NCBI GenBank assembly: GCA_021234155.1
Contig: JAJEKV010000002.1
Coordinates: forward strand, 1,144,164 to 1,208,163
Length of the DNA: 64,000 bases
Direction: 5' to 3'
Origin: Isoetes taiwanensis
Taxonomy: Eukaryota; Streptophyta; Lycopodiopsida; Isoetales; Isoetaceae
The notes under the pieces are model-generated. The model saw only the letters and a list, made by a program, of their open reading frames with translations. It made no database searches and had not been told where the DNA came from. The translations under genes were made by a program, and so were the position numbers. The number at the start of each line of letters is the position of its first letter. Position 1 is the first letter of the stretch. Shown piece by piece: positions 34,870-45,177 of this stretch.

Positions 34870-36236
34870 TCAACCCTTTTAATTTGGGTTTTTCTAGTTT
34901 GACCGAAAACTTTTTCGATTTTATTTTAAGGTTGATTTGCTAAGATTTTAAAGATTTTGGGAAGCGGAAAAAATTCACGATGCTTCAAAAATCGGGAAGG
35001 CTTTTTTTCCCCTCTGTGATTTCGTTGGATGTGAGGGGTAGTTACTCTTTCATTGCATGAATGCCACGACCGAGAATGCCCTCGCTAGAAGCATGTTGGA
35101 TCAACCCTGTGGAGGCATTTTATGTGTAGTTCGTTTCATTTTTGTATTTGTATGATATGGTGAATTTTAGCCTATTTTCCCTTCCTCGGAAATGTTTTTG
35201 TAAAGGAGATTGTTAAATGGAAGGATTCTTTGGCCAGTTTCATTCCTTCTTAAGTTGACAAGTTTTGTGGAGGCGCACAGATCCAGGTTGATGGCAGTGA
35301 ATTGGCTCTGTGCAGGTGTGCATCGACTTGATTTTGTGCAGGTGATCGTAGGTCAATCTGAAGAAAGGCAGTGCCAAAACTAAGGGTGTTTGAGGCCAAG
35401 ATTTGACAAGCTCCAAATTTGAAGCACGATTCACAGAATGATGAATTTCAGACCATAGAAAGGAGTACTTTCTAGGAGGTAAGAATTAGTTTCCTTGGTT
35501 CAAATCCCAGACTCATTAGCTTAAAAATTATCAGATTTTCAAAGATGTTATGGTACAATCAATCATCAGACTCAACCTGAATGTAAGAAGCTATGCAATG
35601 CAGCTTTCAACGTTTTGTGCTTTTCTTCAAAACTACATACTATCAGAGGTCCAGAGCCTTAATACTGTTTCAAAAGAGCAGTTGCACGCTATTTTGATTT
35701 TATGTTTCAAGGGAGAAAACTTGCATTAACTCTGTCTGCCTGCAGGACGTTTTTGAAGCTTAAAAATTCATCAGATTTTGCAAAGACGTTACGGTAGAAT
35801 CAATGATCAGACTCAACCTGAATGCATAAAGGTATGCAGCTTTGAATATTTTGTGCTTATAGTCTCAGCTACTTTTAGAGAACAATTATTATGATGTCTG
35901 AATAAACTATTTTTTTTGTATATCAAGTACTACAATCTCAGCAGGTGGTAAGTCTCAATAGACTTTTTTCAGAAGAGGATACTCTCCAGAGCAATTATGT
36001 CAAGAATTTAGAATGCATCTCAAGAATTAAGAGAACTTATATTTGACACAAATTGCATTTTCTCTCCAATGCCTATTTTGATAAGACTAGGTAGTTCATG
36101 TTCATCCTAAAGCCAGAATGCTCATTATATCACCATATATTTGACACAACTTGCACTTGCTCTCCAAGGCCATTTGGTTACAAAATGCTTCTCAATTTGG
36201 TCCTAAAGCCCGGCAACGCCGGGCATCCATAACTAG
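34870..36236 (+). mobile_element. Helitron-like insertion, 1,367 bp, non-autonomous
   Basis: The insert starts TC (34870-34871) and ends CTAG (36233-36236). Eight bases before CTAG is a perfect 7 bp stem with a 3 nt loop (GCCCGGC-AAC-GCCGGGC, 36208-36224). TC start, CTRR end and a hairpin just before the end are the Helitron hallmarks, and there is no target duplication. Removing exactly these bases joins DDIRNF to RTILVSD on the LINE minus strand in frame, giving the NY/FRTI motif seen in related polymerases. The flanks read A and A rather than the usual A and T. No Rep/helicase is inside, so it would be non-autonomous. Confidence 0.72.
35515..35870. repeat. diverged direct repeat inside the Helitron-like insert
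   Basis: CAATCATCAGACTCAACCTG near 35558 and CAATGATCAGACTCAACCTG near 35800 lie within about 100 bp similar blocks ending TTTTGTGCTT. Confidence 0.75.
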
Positions 36237-36463
36237 AAGTTTCTAATATCATCCTTATCGCTAGCCTTATGCACTGGTACAACTCTATTCAGACACCATT
36301 CTTTAGGAAAATACCCTCTCAAGAGGGCTTCATTGCATACTTCTGCTAAAATGCCATAAACCTCATCACCTCCCCATTTAAAAAGCTCAATTGACATACC
36401 ACTTGAATCACAAGTACGCCCATTTTTCATCCTTTTGAGTGCTGCCTGTACGTCTTGGATCAT
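36237..36463 (-). pseudogene. LINE reverse transcriptase, upstream part
   Basis: The minus piece reads QAALKRMKNGRTCDSSGMS, FKWGGDEVYGILAEVCNEAL, GYFPKEWCLNRVVPVHKA and DKDDIRNF, the fingers region of LINE polymerases. It stops at a TAG formed by the CTAG end of the Helitron-like insert. Confidence 0.88.
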
Positions 36464-36477
36464 CCTATAAATGTTTT

Positions 36478-37005
36478 CAAAGGTAGGCTCTCATGCTAGA
36501 AACCGAAATCCAGATTGCATGGCCATTTTACTACATGGATTTAGGTTATTTCACGTTTTAAAGGCAGGCTATCAAGCTAGAAACCGAAACCCAGACTATT
36601 GCATGCCTTTACTTACATGCATATAGGTTATTTCAATGTCTCTAGCTACCTTAAATCATAACGTAGCATGAGCTTCCATGCTTTAGATTTGAACATTGTC
36701 ATGCTCATACAATGTGATAATTTCGTTTCAGTAAAGGACTTCCAATGCATAAATTAAATTTTGATTCTGCCTGAAAATAAGATGTTGCCCTATGTTACTT
36801 GACATATCATTCACTTAGGATTTATTTGTTGTACAAAGAATAATAATTGGTGATTTACAGTACATAAATTTTATTGGGATCCTACATGGGCGATTTAGTG
36901 TTGTCCTCCATTGTATGCATATACTATCAGAATTTATTTGGTGTGCAAGGAATAGTAATTGGTGATTTCTAGTACATAGATTTTTATTGGGATTCTACAA
37001 ATTTA
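36478..37005. repeat. two sets of local duplications
   Basis: CTAGAAACCGAAA blocks at about 36495 and 36575 are similar over about 75 bp. GTAATTGGTGATTTCTAGTA near 36953 matches ATAATTGGTGATTTACAGTA near 36842 over about 85 bp. No gene seen. Confidence 0.7.
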
Positions 37006-37023
37006 TATGACAAAAAAAGAAAG

Positions 37024-37090
37024 TCCTCCTCCTCCTCCTCCTCCCTCCTCCTCCTCCTCCTCCTCCTCCTCCTCCTCCTCCTCCTCCTCT
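37024..37090. repeat. (TCC)n microsatellite
   Basis: About 22 units with one interruption. A second (CTC)n tract lies at 37219-37251 and runs into the 177 bp hairpin. Confidence 0.95.
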
Positions 37091-37225
37091 TTTTATGCAA
37101 GTGCATGGCATGCTATAAAAATGTTGAACCATCTCATAAATTTGCTTCATAATTATTTCCTAATTTGTCACAGAAAGTTGATGGTGATGTATAGGGGGGA
37201 AGAGATAGATAGATAGATCTCCTCC

Positions 37226-37251
<26 letters not shown>

Positions 37252-37256
<5 letters not shown>

Positions 37257-37428
37257 AGTATATAGGAATGCCTCCACGGCTTAGATTCCGTGGGGTCAAC
37301 ATTTGCCTCCCCTCAAGCTCCACGCCAGCGTCGGCAATTTGTTGGGGAAACATTTGCCGACGCCGGGAGCGCCGGAGGCAAATGTTGACCCCACGGAATC
37401 TAAGCCGTGGGCCCCTATATACTAAGAT
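37252..37428. repeat. 177 bp near-perfect inverted repeat (foldback or MITE)
   Basis: The outer arms ATCTTAGTATATAGG (37252-37266) and CCTATATACTAAGAT (37414-37428) are perfect. Further in, CCACGGCTTAGATTCCGTGG pairs with CCACGGAATCTAAGCCGTGG, then GTCAACATTTGCCTCC pairs with GGAGGCAAATGTTGAC. The loop holds a second small inverted repeat (CAGCGTCGGCAA / TTGCCGACGCCG). Stem length near 70 bp with few mismatches would allow a long dsRNA if transcribed. Confidence 0.93.
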
Positions 37429-37883
37429 GATCTTTTTTTACTCGCTTCCTCTTTTTTTTAAAGCCCTATTTTTCCTAAAAGCCTACATGTTGCTTTTAGA
37501 GGCAAGCATCTAATAGGAATACCTTAAAAGCATCTTTCCGCAACTATTATACATGTTTAGACAACATGAGTGTAATTTGAACAGAGATCGATTTTGCATA
37601 ATACTAAAATGCATGAAAACCAAGAGTTACATAATGCATCTTCAATTAATCCAGGAATCCCCCTTTTTTTTGGGCCTTAAGCGGATCGCTCTGTCCTGGC
37701 GTCAGTTTGGAACGACGAAGCTAGAGCTATTTGAGGATTTATGGGCTCGTTCTAAATTTAATGACTAAAATCTGAATTGTAACAACTGGTTTGCAGTGCG
37801 AAACAAAAAGGATGAGGAAATTGGGTGGCCAAAAATGGACTTAAGATAGATATATAGATAGATAGTATTTAAGAAGCTTCCAA

Positions 37884-37891
37884 GAAAATTC
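37884..37891. promoter_or_regulatory. heat-shock-element-like site 1
   Basis: GAAAATTC is a perfect GAA-nn-TTC dimer, with a further TTC at 37878-37880. It lies about 130 bp before the EF-hand start codon. Confidence 0.4.
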
Positions 37892-37929
37892 CGACTAGCC
37901 TTTTTCCAAGCAATTTCCAGGCAGCTTCC

Positions 37930-37937
37930 GAACGTTC
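37930..37937. promoter_or_regulatory. heat-shock-element-like site 2
   Basis: GAACGTTC is a second perfect GAA-nn-TTC dimer with TTC just upstream (CTTCCGAACGTTCTG), right next to the TATA-like box. Confidence 0.45.
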
Positions 37938-37940
37938 TGT

Positions 37941-37950
37941 TATATAATAT
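37941..37950 (+). promoter_or_regulatory. TATA-like box of the EF-hand gene
   Basis: TATATAATAT lies 79 bp before the ATG at 38020, a normal distance for a plant promoter with a short leader. Confidence 0.45.
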
Positions 37951-38019
37951 AGTAAGACAGTTGCAAATTAACAGGCAGTTATCATTTCGTTTTTTTTTTG
38001 TTGGCGTTCATTTGCTGCC

Positions 38020-38367
38020 ATGGAAATTTGTGCTGTTTCACTTTCTAAATCTTTCAGTTCCAACTCAATAAGGTCCACAAATAACAGCACTGTGAACCTC
38101 AAAGTTGAAACTCCAAAGGTGGATTTTCTTCTAGAAGACTACTGGCATTTTAACTCAGTTTTGAGCCCAAAAGGATCTCTTGAAGACATCATAGTTCCCA
38201 ATGAAAAGGAGATGAAAGCTCAACTTGAAGAAGAAAGAAGGGAGATGCAAAAAGTTTTCAAAACTCTTGATTTAAATGGACATGGTTTTATCAGCATTGA
38301 AGAGCTGCAGGAGCTCATGGCAAAGCTGGACAGTCCTAGCTCTGCAGAGGAAATTGAGCTGCTGTGA
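38020..38367 (+). CDS. EF-hand (calmodulin-like) protein, apparently truncated
   Basis: The 115-residue ORF starts MEICAVSLSKSFSSNSI, a Ser-rich stretch that might be a targeting peptide. A charged helix follows (EKEMKAQLEEERREMQKVF, 62-80), then one EF-hand with loop DLNGHGFISIEE at residues 84-95. Loop positions 1 (D), 3 (N) and 12 (E) are typical; position 5 is His, unusual for a calcium ligand. The sequence then reads LMAKLDSPSSAEEIELL and stops where other members continue into a second EF-hand. Either an intron begins at CTGCT-GTGATT, or the gene was cut by the GC-rich block that starts about 170 bp later. Two heat-shock-element-like sites and a TATA-like box lie upstream, suggesting a stress-induced promoter. 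Confidence 0.62.
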   Translation: MEICAVSLSKSFSSNSIRSTNNSTVNLKVETPKVDFLLEDYWHFNSVLSPKGSLEDIIVPNEKEMKAQLEEERREMQKVFKTLDLNGHGFISIEELQELMAKLDSPSSAEEIELL

Positions 38368-38539
38368 TTATCCCTTCCCATTAACAGCGGAAGACCTGCG
38401 TACCAGCAAAATCATCATATTTCTTCCCCCCATTCAAGTCAAAATCTTGCAAAATATTTGCATTGAAGCTTAGAAAACTTGCATACATTAAATGCAAGTT
38501 GAGAAGGAAGAAGGAAGGAAGAGACTTTTAACGTCCACG

Positions 38540-39960
38540 GAGCCCAATCGGGCTATGGGACCAGAACAAACAAAGGGGGCGGAAGCCCCAACAGAACCGT
38601 GGGCCGAAGCCCAAGCAAAAACCAATCAAAACATGGGGACGAAGCCCCATTACAACAAAACATGGGGACAAAGCCCGTTATCACTCAAAACCCGGGGCTA
38701 GACCAAGACCGCCCGGGATCAGGTTAATATTGATCCCTAATGATAGCTCGACCGCCTCGTACACTGCCCATTTTCTGGCTGCAGAAGCGGGCCTCACTTT
38801 ACCGGCACAATTCCTCTTTCCGTGCAGCGAGCCGACGCACCGAGTCAAATCTTCTCGTGACCGAAGGTGGTCCCCTTCAAATGATTGCCATGTCGCAAAG
38901 ACGTGCAACCGAAAGAGCATTTTAAAAGCAAGCCAAGAGATGGCTGGGCGGCCTGGCGTCTTTGCTCCCCACCCGGCCAGATCTTGAAAAGGATGCCGCC
39001 GGCATGGATGTGCATCTCCCCGAGCAAAAAAAGAGGTTGCCCGCCTGTGGGGTCAAATCACCCGCCTACGCAAGGCCCACAATGCGCAGAGAAAGGGGGT
39101 GAGTGAGCCGCGGGGCGCATTCCAAAGATCGGGAGCGGGACCTCGGCCGGCACAGGGAGCGGCAAATCCTCCGGAGGAGGTCCGCGGGCACATGGAGACT
39201 GTGTCACGGCCATAGGCGTAATCTCACTCCACTTCGCGTGCATGGGAGGGCCCTATAGCCGCTGGTGACCCACCACTGGAATCGGGCGGGCCGTGCCCCC
39301 ACGCATCGTAAAGCAAAGAATTCTAGTAATCGACCCGGCACCGCCAAAGAAACCGGGCGACGCCTCTGCGAGAGTGGCGGCGCGGCATCGGACCGCGGTG
39401 GATCCCATCAAGTACCCCCAGGCAAGCACTGAGCTGAGCATCAAGGATGTCCAAAGTCGCAGCCTAAAGAGGCATCGGGGACGGGTGGTGCCGGAAGAGG
39501 GCACCGGGGCCCAAATGATGGGGCTGTCCGGTAGGGCGCAATCGGGGTCATAGGGCGGGACGGGATCGACTCGAAAGTGTACCAATGAAATTCTTCTCCC
39601 ACGGGTCTCCCGCCATACGCTTGATCTTACGGGCCATCTTTGAGAACAAGGCAACGTTAAAGGGTGCCAAGGTTGGACCCGGGTCTCCGCTGCCTAGAAG
39701 GTGCTTAGAACAATTTGGGGACTCGTAGAAAGCAAAAGTGAGCACCTTTTGAGCGCTTGGGGTTTCGGGGCTAGAGAGAGATTGTAAAACCCTAGAGAGA
39801 GAAAGCCGAAGGGGCAAATCAAGGGGGTCTATGCAAGGGCAGTGAGGGCGCGATGCTGAGAGCAATAGTGGGACCCAAAACAGTCCAAAACAATTCAAAC
39901 CAATCCAAAACTTGGTACCTACGGCCGATGTTGTGGATGGAAATCGTGGCTGGTCCAGCT
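38540..39960 (-). mobile_element. GC-rich block, probably a decayed mobile element
   Basis: About 1.4 kb is far richer in G and C than both flanks, with sharp edges. Near its left edge are repeated hairpins (GGGGCTTCGTCCCC on the minus strand). The minus strand has a leader with CTCTCTAGGGTTTTAC near 39790, then open stretches in changing frames: FNVALFSKMARKIKRMAGDP with WEKNFIG, then VDPVPPYDPDCALPDSPIIW and RCRAATLAEASPGFFGGAG. I do not recognise the protein. The foreign composition and lack of introns suggest an inserted element or gag-like relic; a plain gene remnant is also possible. Confidence 0.35.
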
Positions 39961-41259
39961 CCGATTCTGGATCTTGATGCTAACTCTCTGGTACGGAGTT
40001 ACATGAGCATGGCCTCAAGGGCTTCAGAGCTTAAGGTACAGGACATATAATGGTAACATGTATTTGAGGCTTCCCACGATGCAGTAATGGAGAAAATGTT
40101 GAGGATTATATGACGATCTTTTAACTTGGGAAAGAGCAAGGCATAGAATACCTACAAATTTGCACGATACCCGAACTATTAGCACTTCAGAAAGTCCGAA
40201 TAATCATTGAGGCACTTACCATGAGCATCTAGAAGGCGTAAGATTGGCAGAGCAAGAAAGCATGAAGAATGAGCCCATATTTGTGGGTAATTTGTTACCT
40301 GCACTTTTCACTTCTAAAGATCACTCTGGTATAGCGAATGACGTATGTAACCAAATGAAAATATTTTTTTTGCTTTTTGAAAGGATGACAGATAGATTTG
40401 ATTACCAATCAATTAAAAACAAGGTGCTGCGCACGACGGGTTGCCCTCCGGTGGCCCGAAAGTGTGTTTTCATGTTTCGTCTTTTTGTGTCAGATAAGCA
40501 GATTTGAGTGACTAGTTTTCAGCACGGTATTGGTATTTCGTATCAGATCCCTTTGAAATTGCACAATTAAACAAGCAAATTCAACAAACATCAACTTGTC
40601 CACAAGTATTAATACAAATATGAACTCTCTACTTGCTAAGGAAATGAGAATCAACAAAAACTATGGTACCTAGAAGTTATGACTCTGTACTTTATAAAGC
40701 AAGCAAACTCTAATATATCCACAAAGCTAGACTCTTAAAAGATAAGTGCAACAGGCTGATATCTAAACAAGAGGAAAAATAATATTGGATCTAAAATGCT
40801 TCCAAAGATAGCCTTCCATTTAGTAAACCTTAAACTCCACCACTTAACACATCTTGCATTGGAAAAAATCTGCAAGCTTTGTGTTCACCACTTTTATTTA
40901 TCATTATTACCACTACGGGTTTATCTAATGCACCATAGACCATGAAATTTTGAGTGGTATACAAAAATTATGTTTTAATCTAAATGAACAAAATGTGTTA
41001 AGAAAAAATTAATCTTCATATCTTCCTAATTCTAATGTTCCATTGTAGCATGAGTAAAATCATCCATATATAGATGTGGGTTGCCTTATAGCTTTCAAAT
41101 ATACCTTTAGCTTCCCTAAAGTATGACCCAAAAGGGCAACATGCGCATACAATGATATAGATATATGTCTATGCTATGGCATTTTAGCATTGCACTAAGG
41201 ATTGCAGTGAGCAAGATATTTCGCCCGATCTTGTGATAGTGTTGCATGCTCTAGAGGCA
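39961..41259. other. spacer; no gene recognised
   Basis: ORF 40244-40507 lacks recognisable motifs. Confidence 0.45.
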
Positions 41260-41760
41260 AATTACAGCCATGCCAAGATCGTCATCACCCAAGGCACATC
41301 CTGTTATCATTTTAAGCCATAATGCCACGTCCCTTCAGGTGGCTTATCAAAGACTGCACGAGTCTCCTCCATGTTTTCATGCCTTGCAAACATATTATTT
41401 TCGGTTTCGCAACAAGTTCACGCATGCACCTATCATTCTCTTTAACTCCAACGCTACCACATGCTTTGAAAATGCTTGAGGATGTAATTTCATTTTGCAT
41501 ATCATTGCATCTTTGTAAAGCAAAAAAGCCTTGTCATGTTGAGCATATAATGAAACCTGCATATCAGTTGGGCCCTAGACACATCTATTGCCACAATAGC
41601 AATTGCTTTTCCATAGCCAAGCTCTTTTTGCACTAATACTTCATATTGCAATTGCAAGTGAGATGTTATATCTATCAGACATTTATTCCATCACATTGTT
41701 TGTGAGCTTTACACAACCTTATGATGTCCCACCTTCAAGTTCCTGTAACCTAATGCTGTC
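41220..41760 (-). pseudogene. PPR (pentatricopeptide repeat) protein relic
   Basis: PPR proteins bind organelle RNA. Minus-strand pieces read NEITSSSIFKACGSVGVKEN (like NEITFSSILKACG) near 41480, then ARHENMEETRAVFDKPPEGT near 41390 (like the DARRVFDKMPERD repeat) and, shifted, ITGCALG near 41300. Two to three 35-residue repeats are visible with stops and frameshifts between them. I assign the family by these signature strings; the start and end of the gene are lost. Confidence 0.5.
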
Positions 41761-43291
41761 AAACCTTATACATCATTTGATGCTTAGCTTGTAAGATAAA
41801 TATTTCTTATTTGCGTTTCAACTTCTTAACATGTTCAAATTCATAGCAATTATGGGAAATAAATCATTGAAGAAGACTTTTACCATATGTTCTTTTGAAT
41901 GAGCAAAAGCACAAAAGAATATCTTTTACGCTTTTAGCTTTGGCACATCAAATTTTCACAAAGATACTATGTGATAGCATTCATACGTTGATTGCATCAC
42001 CTTTTTATTTCTCGAGAGACACTCAAGGTTGTAGTCTACATCCCCTATGTCATCGTTTTAATTACATAATATATATAGAGTTAAATAAACTTCAATGGGC
42101 TCCTTTCTTTAAACAATCTAGACTACATGTTCAACTTCGCTTATCCAGTTCTTTGGATTTGAAAGATCGGTTGCACGAGAGCTTTGGTACATTAAACAAA
42201 TGCTTAACAAGACATATGCAAGATATGATCTCTATTTTGCAATAAAGAATGAGAGTGATAAATAAATACCCTTGTTGAACTTGGCGGGGTTGGTATTAAT
42301 GCCAATTATTCCGAAGCGGCAGCCATTTTTGCACCTATCATAACCTGCATAAAAATTGCACATGTGCAACATTACGTTTAATATAAATTGAAAAACCTTA
42401 ACAGGAGTCCAAGTGCACCTAGACCAAAGACTGCAATGGCGGACTACTTTCAGTGCCGATACATAACAACAGAGATTGAAGTGCAAAGCACAATAGAATC
42501 ACATATCCTTCCCATCATGTAACATTTGTGTGATAGATAGGCGGTGTGAGTAATTTTAATTTAGAACTTCTCCGGCCCAGAGGAGGAACAACTTGGCATT
42601 TTTCTCACGAAAAAGCGAAGAAATGGAAACTTCCATCTTAAACCCTTTCATGTTGCAACTGAACATAACTTGACCACAAATAATAACCCACTGAAAATAA
42701 GAAAGGCAATCTGCGCGCCACATATCACGAGGATTATTGAATCGTTACACAAATACCAGAAATTAAGCAAGACAAGGTCAGTGCACAACAACGTTAGCAT
42801 TTCACAATTTCTATAATACTACAGAGATATGTTGTGCCTTTTAGAATGTCCTGAGATGAGATTTGTGAGAAAAATGTACCTATTCCAGGCCTAGCCTCTA
42901 TGACACTATATCATGGTCTCGCATCTCGTTAATATATAGGAAGCATGGGTTCCAATGGATCTGGATGTGGCCATGGTCTGACCAAAATATCATGCCTACC
43001 AACATGGACATGGTCAGTGCTCGGTTTTACAGCCTGCCTACCAACATGGACATGGTCAGTGCTGGGTTTTACAGCCTCTTCTGCTGAATCTCTGAACCGT
43101 AGATAGCTTAACGAAGGAGTATTTCCCCCTCAATATGTCTCAATACTTGATGAGGCTGCTTAGATATAAGCATGGATTCACCGGAAAGACGTAAACCTAA
43201 GGCAAGGCTAGCTATACACGCTACTATATGAAGAAACAGCCGGAAAAACGAGAACCCAGATTGGATGCTCACCCTCTGTTTCTAATTCTGA
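41761..43291. other. spacer; no gene recognised
   Basis: ORF 41895-42245 (plus) has no domain. CCTACCAACATGGACATGGT is duplicated near 42994 and 43037. Confidence 0.4.
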
Positions 43292-43491
43292 AACTCTTTT
43301 TTCATCAGATTGGAGCTGCCAGTTACCCGGTCCAGAACATCCTTGATCCACAACGCAGCTGACCGTGCATTTACAGGGAACAAAGGGTTTTTAGCAGTCA
43401 TCAACATATACTGAGTATATTCCAGCATATACTCAGTATATCCACAAACCCACATAAACGAGGGCTTTCCCCCCTAGGGGCAACCCAAAAA
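43292..43491. repeat. dispersed about 200 bp repeat, copy 1
   Basis: Nearly identical to 50164-50365. Core: perfect 15 bp inverted repeat ATATACTGAGTATAT (43406-43420) and ATATACTCAGTATAT (43427-43441) with a 6 nt loop. The minus strand of both copies reads a short conserved peptide, FPVNARS(A/V)ALWIKDVLD and RVTGSSNLMKKEF. Confidence 0.93.
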
Positions 43492-44527
43492 TGGCTAAGG
43501 TAATAGCATCGTATGTTCCTCAACACTTTGTCTAACAATGACTAAATAGGCCTTGGAGCGTCCAATTGGGAAATATATAGATTTCTTGAACATTTGCTCT
43601 TACCATCTTAAATCCAGTAAAGATCTTGGTAAGTTTCTTGGTAAAGATCTTAAACCCAATAAGTTTCTTGGTAAAGGTCTTCCAATTTATGAATCAAAAG
43701 TGTTCATGACATTACCAAATAGAATCTCAGAGTTGATTTCTAACTAAACTTGTTGCTATGTAGTAAGAAGCAGTGCACTAAGAACAGTAAACACTATCTA
43801 GACAATTCAGATGCCAGCTGTATTATGGGTGCAGGTTTAGGGTGACTGCCATCAAGCATTTTCGTCTGCACTTGCTGGCAGTGCAACTGTCACATCACAA
43901 TTCTCTATATGAAACAACTGTTGGGTTCACAGCTGCAATCTCAAAGTCATACGTTCTAGGCATAGAAATACCATAAGATGTCTGGATAAAGATAGTCTAA
44001 CTAACATGTGATGCCCTGAGTCATCAAGACGTAGATTGCGTTGTGGTTTTACAACAAACAAAGGTAATTGTGGGCTTATTAAGAGAATTTTTTGAAAACG
44101 TGAAATCACCTTGTACAAACTGCAAATACAAACTGTTAGTATTGTTATTTGAGAACCTCATTATTTGAAAATGCCAGTCCATATTAGAATAAGTCTGTTA
44201 TACGTTGTAAAGATCGTTCCTAATGTATAAGAGGACATGACTTTTGCTTGTGTAAGAGGACATGACTTTTGCTGGGCTGGATAAATTATCATTATACAAC
44301 TTTTGTCTCTTTCAAACATTTGGGCATACCTTTGAGAAAACAAACAAGAAATTTCTCAGGCATCTACATCTTTGACAGCAAAAACCTTCTTGTGCTAAGA
44401 GTAAGACAAATATAACCCATTCTTATTTCAGCATATAATATTTCTGAGGTGTGGAACAACAGCACTATGCATTTTTGACATAGATGTTTTTGTTATACCA
44501 TGTTTAAGATAAAAATAGATTGCAAAC
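43492..44527. other. spacer; no gene recognised
   Basis: Small duplications (TAAAGATCTTGGTAAGTTTCTT-like words, 43618-43680; AAGAGGACATGACTTTTGCT at 44229 and 44251). The missing acyl-CoA dehydrogenase exons were looked for on the minus strand and not found. Confidence 0.4.
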
Positions 44528-44719
44528 CTTGCTTCCGTTGAGAATAAAATCAGTGTGGCCTGACATGCGTCGCACGGATGCCGGAGCAGTGATTGAAATC
44601 TGCTTTTTAATATTTAACTCTGCCACTTTATTCCAGAAAACTCTATTTAGTATAACCCGCAAAGCTGCAGCATCGCTTCCGCAAGAAGACTCTGTCAGGC
44701 AGTAGGATGACAACAATTC
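44528..44719 (-). pseudogene. acyl-CoA dehydrogenase (ACAD8-like) fragment, two exons
   Basis: Exon 44657-44719 (21 codons) encodes ELLSSYCLTESSCGSDAAAL plus R. This is the CLTEPGSGSDAA block that contacts substrate and flavin in isobutyryl-CoA-type dehydrogenases. Exon 44528-44599 (24 codons) ends SGHTDFILNGSK, the next conserved strand. Both are in frame, bordered by TTGTAG/GTTATA and AAGCAG/GTTTGC, with a 57 bp intron. The usual Pro after TE is Ser here. Neighbouring exons were not seen within 1 kb, so it is probably a relic, but these two exons are not broken. The family oxidises acyl-CoA using FAD. Confidence 0.58.
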
Positions 44720-45177
44720 CTACAATACATCCAAATTGCATGCAATCTGATACGAATCCATCTTCCGAAAAGGCGCTTGGCATATAAATCTTGCTCCTTA
44801 TATGGCTCTTTTACCTTTTTATGGCTCTTATGGCTGCGCCTTAGAAGGCCTCACCAATCAACGACTGCGGATTCACAAGTTTCAAGTCATGGTAAAAGAC
44901 AATTGTCCTCACTTGTGCTTCCCAAGAAATCATACACGAAATCTATCTCTAAGTTCCCTGAATTTAGGCGAACTGCAAAAGCAAAGGAATGCGCCTTAGA
45001 AATCTATCATTTCTTGCATGTAAATATGTAGCATAATAGCAGGGGGTTTTCTTTGTGTTTTTGTACGCTTTTCACTAAGGTTTTCCTATGATTTCGTGAT
45101 GTATTTAAATGGATGTACTAATGCGTACATCTAGAGTGCACTATTTCTGAGCCATTGATTTTAACCTTTTTTTTCCA

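Larger units (their letters stand above)
33100..36470 (-). mobile_element. 5'-truncated LINE interrupted by a Helitron-like insert
   Basis: The minus strand carries the reverse transcriptase start (36237-36463), the insert (34870-36236), the rest of the reverse transcriptase (33976-34869), a connecting region and the CCHC end (33223-33534). It ends in a GGCCCGGGGGCCT hairpin and an (AAATT)n tail at 33101-33120. The 5' border near 36470 falls inside the reverse transcriptase, typical of incomplete target-primed reverse transcription. The palm and CCHC sequence resemble the LINE at 7-12.7 kb. Confidence 0.9.

Noticed and set aside
34870-36236. Explaining the LINE interruption as an intron or a terminal-repeat element
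   Set aside because: The ends are not GT-AG on either strand with the frame kept, there are no terminal inverted repeats, and no target duplication of useful length was found.
41895-42245. 116-codon plus-strand ORF
   Set aside because: No recognisable motif; it follows the PPR relic and looks like chance.
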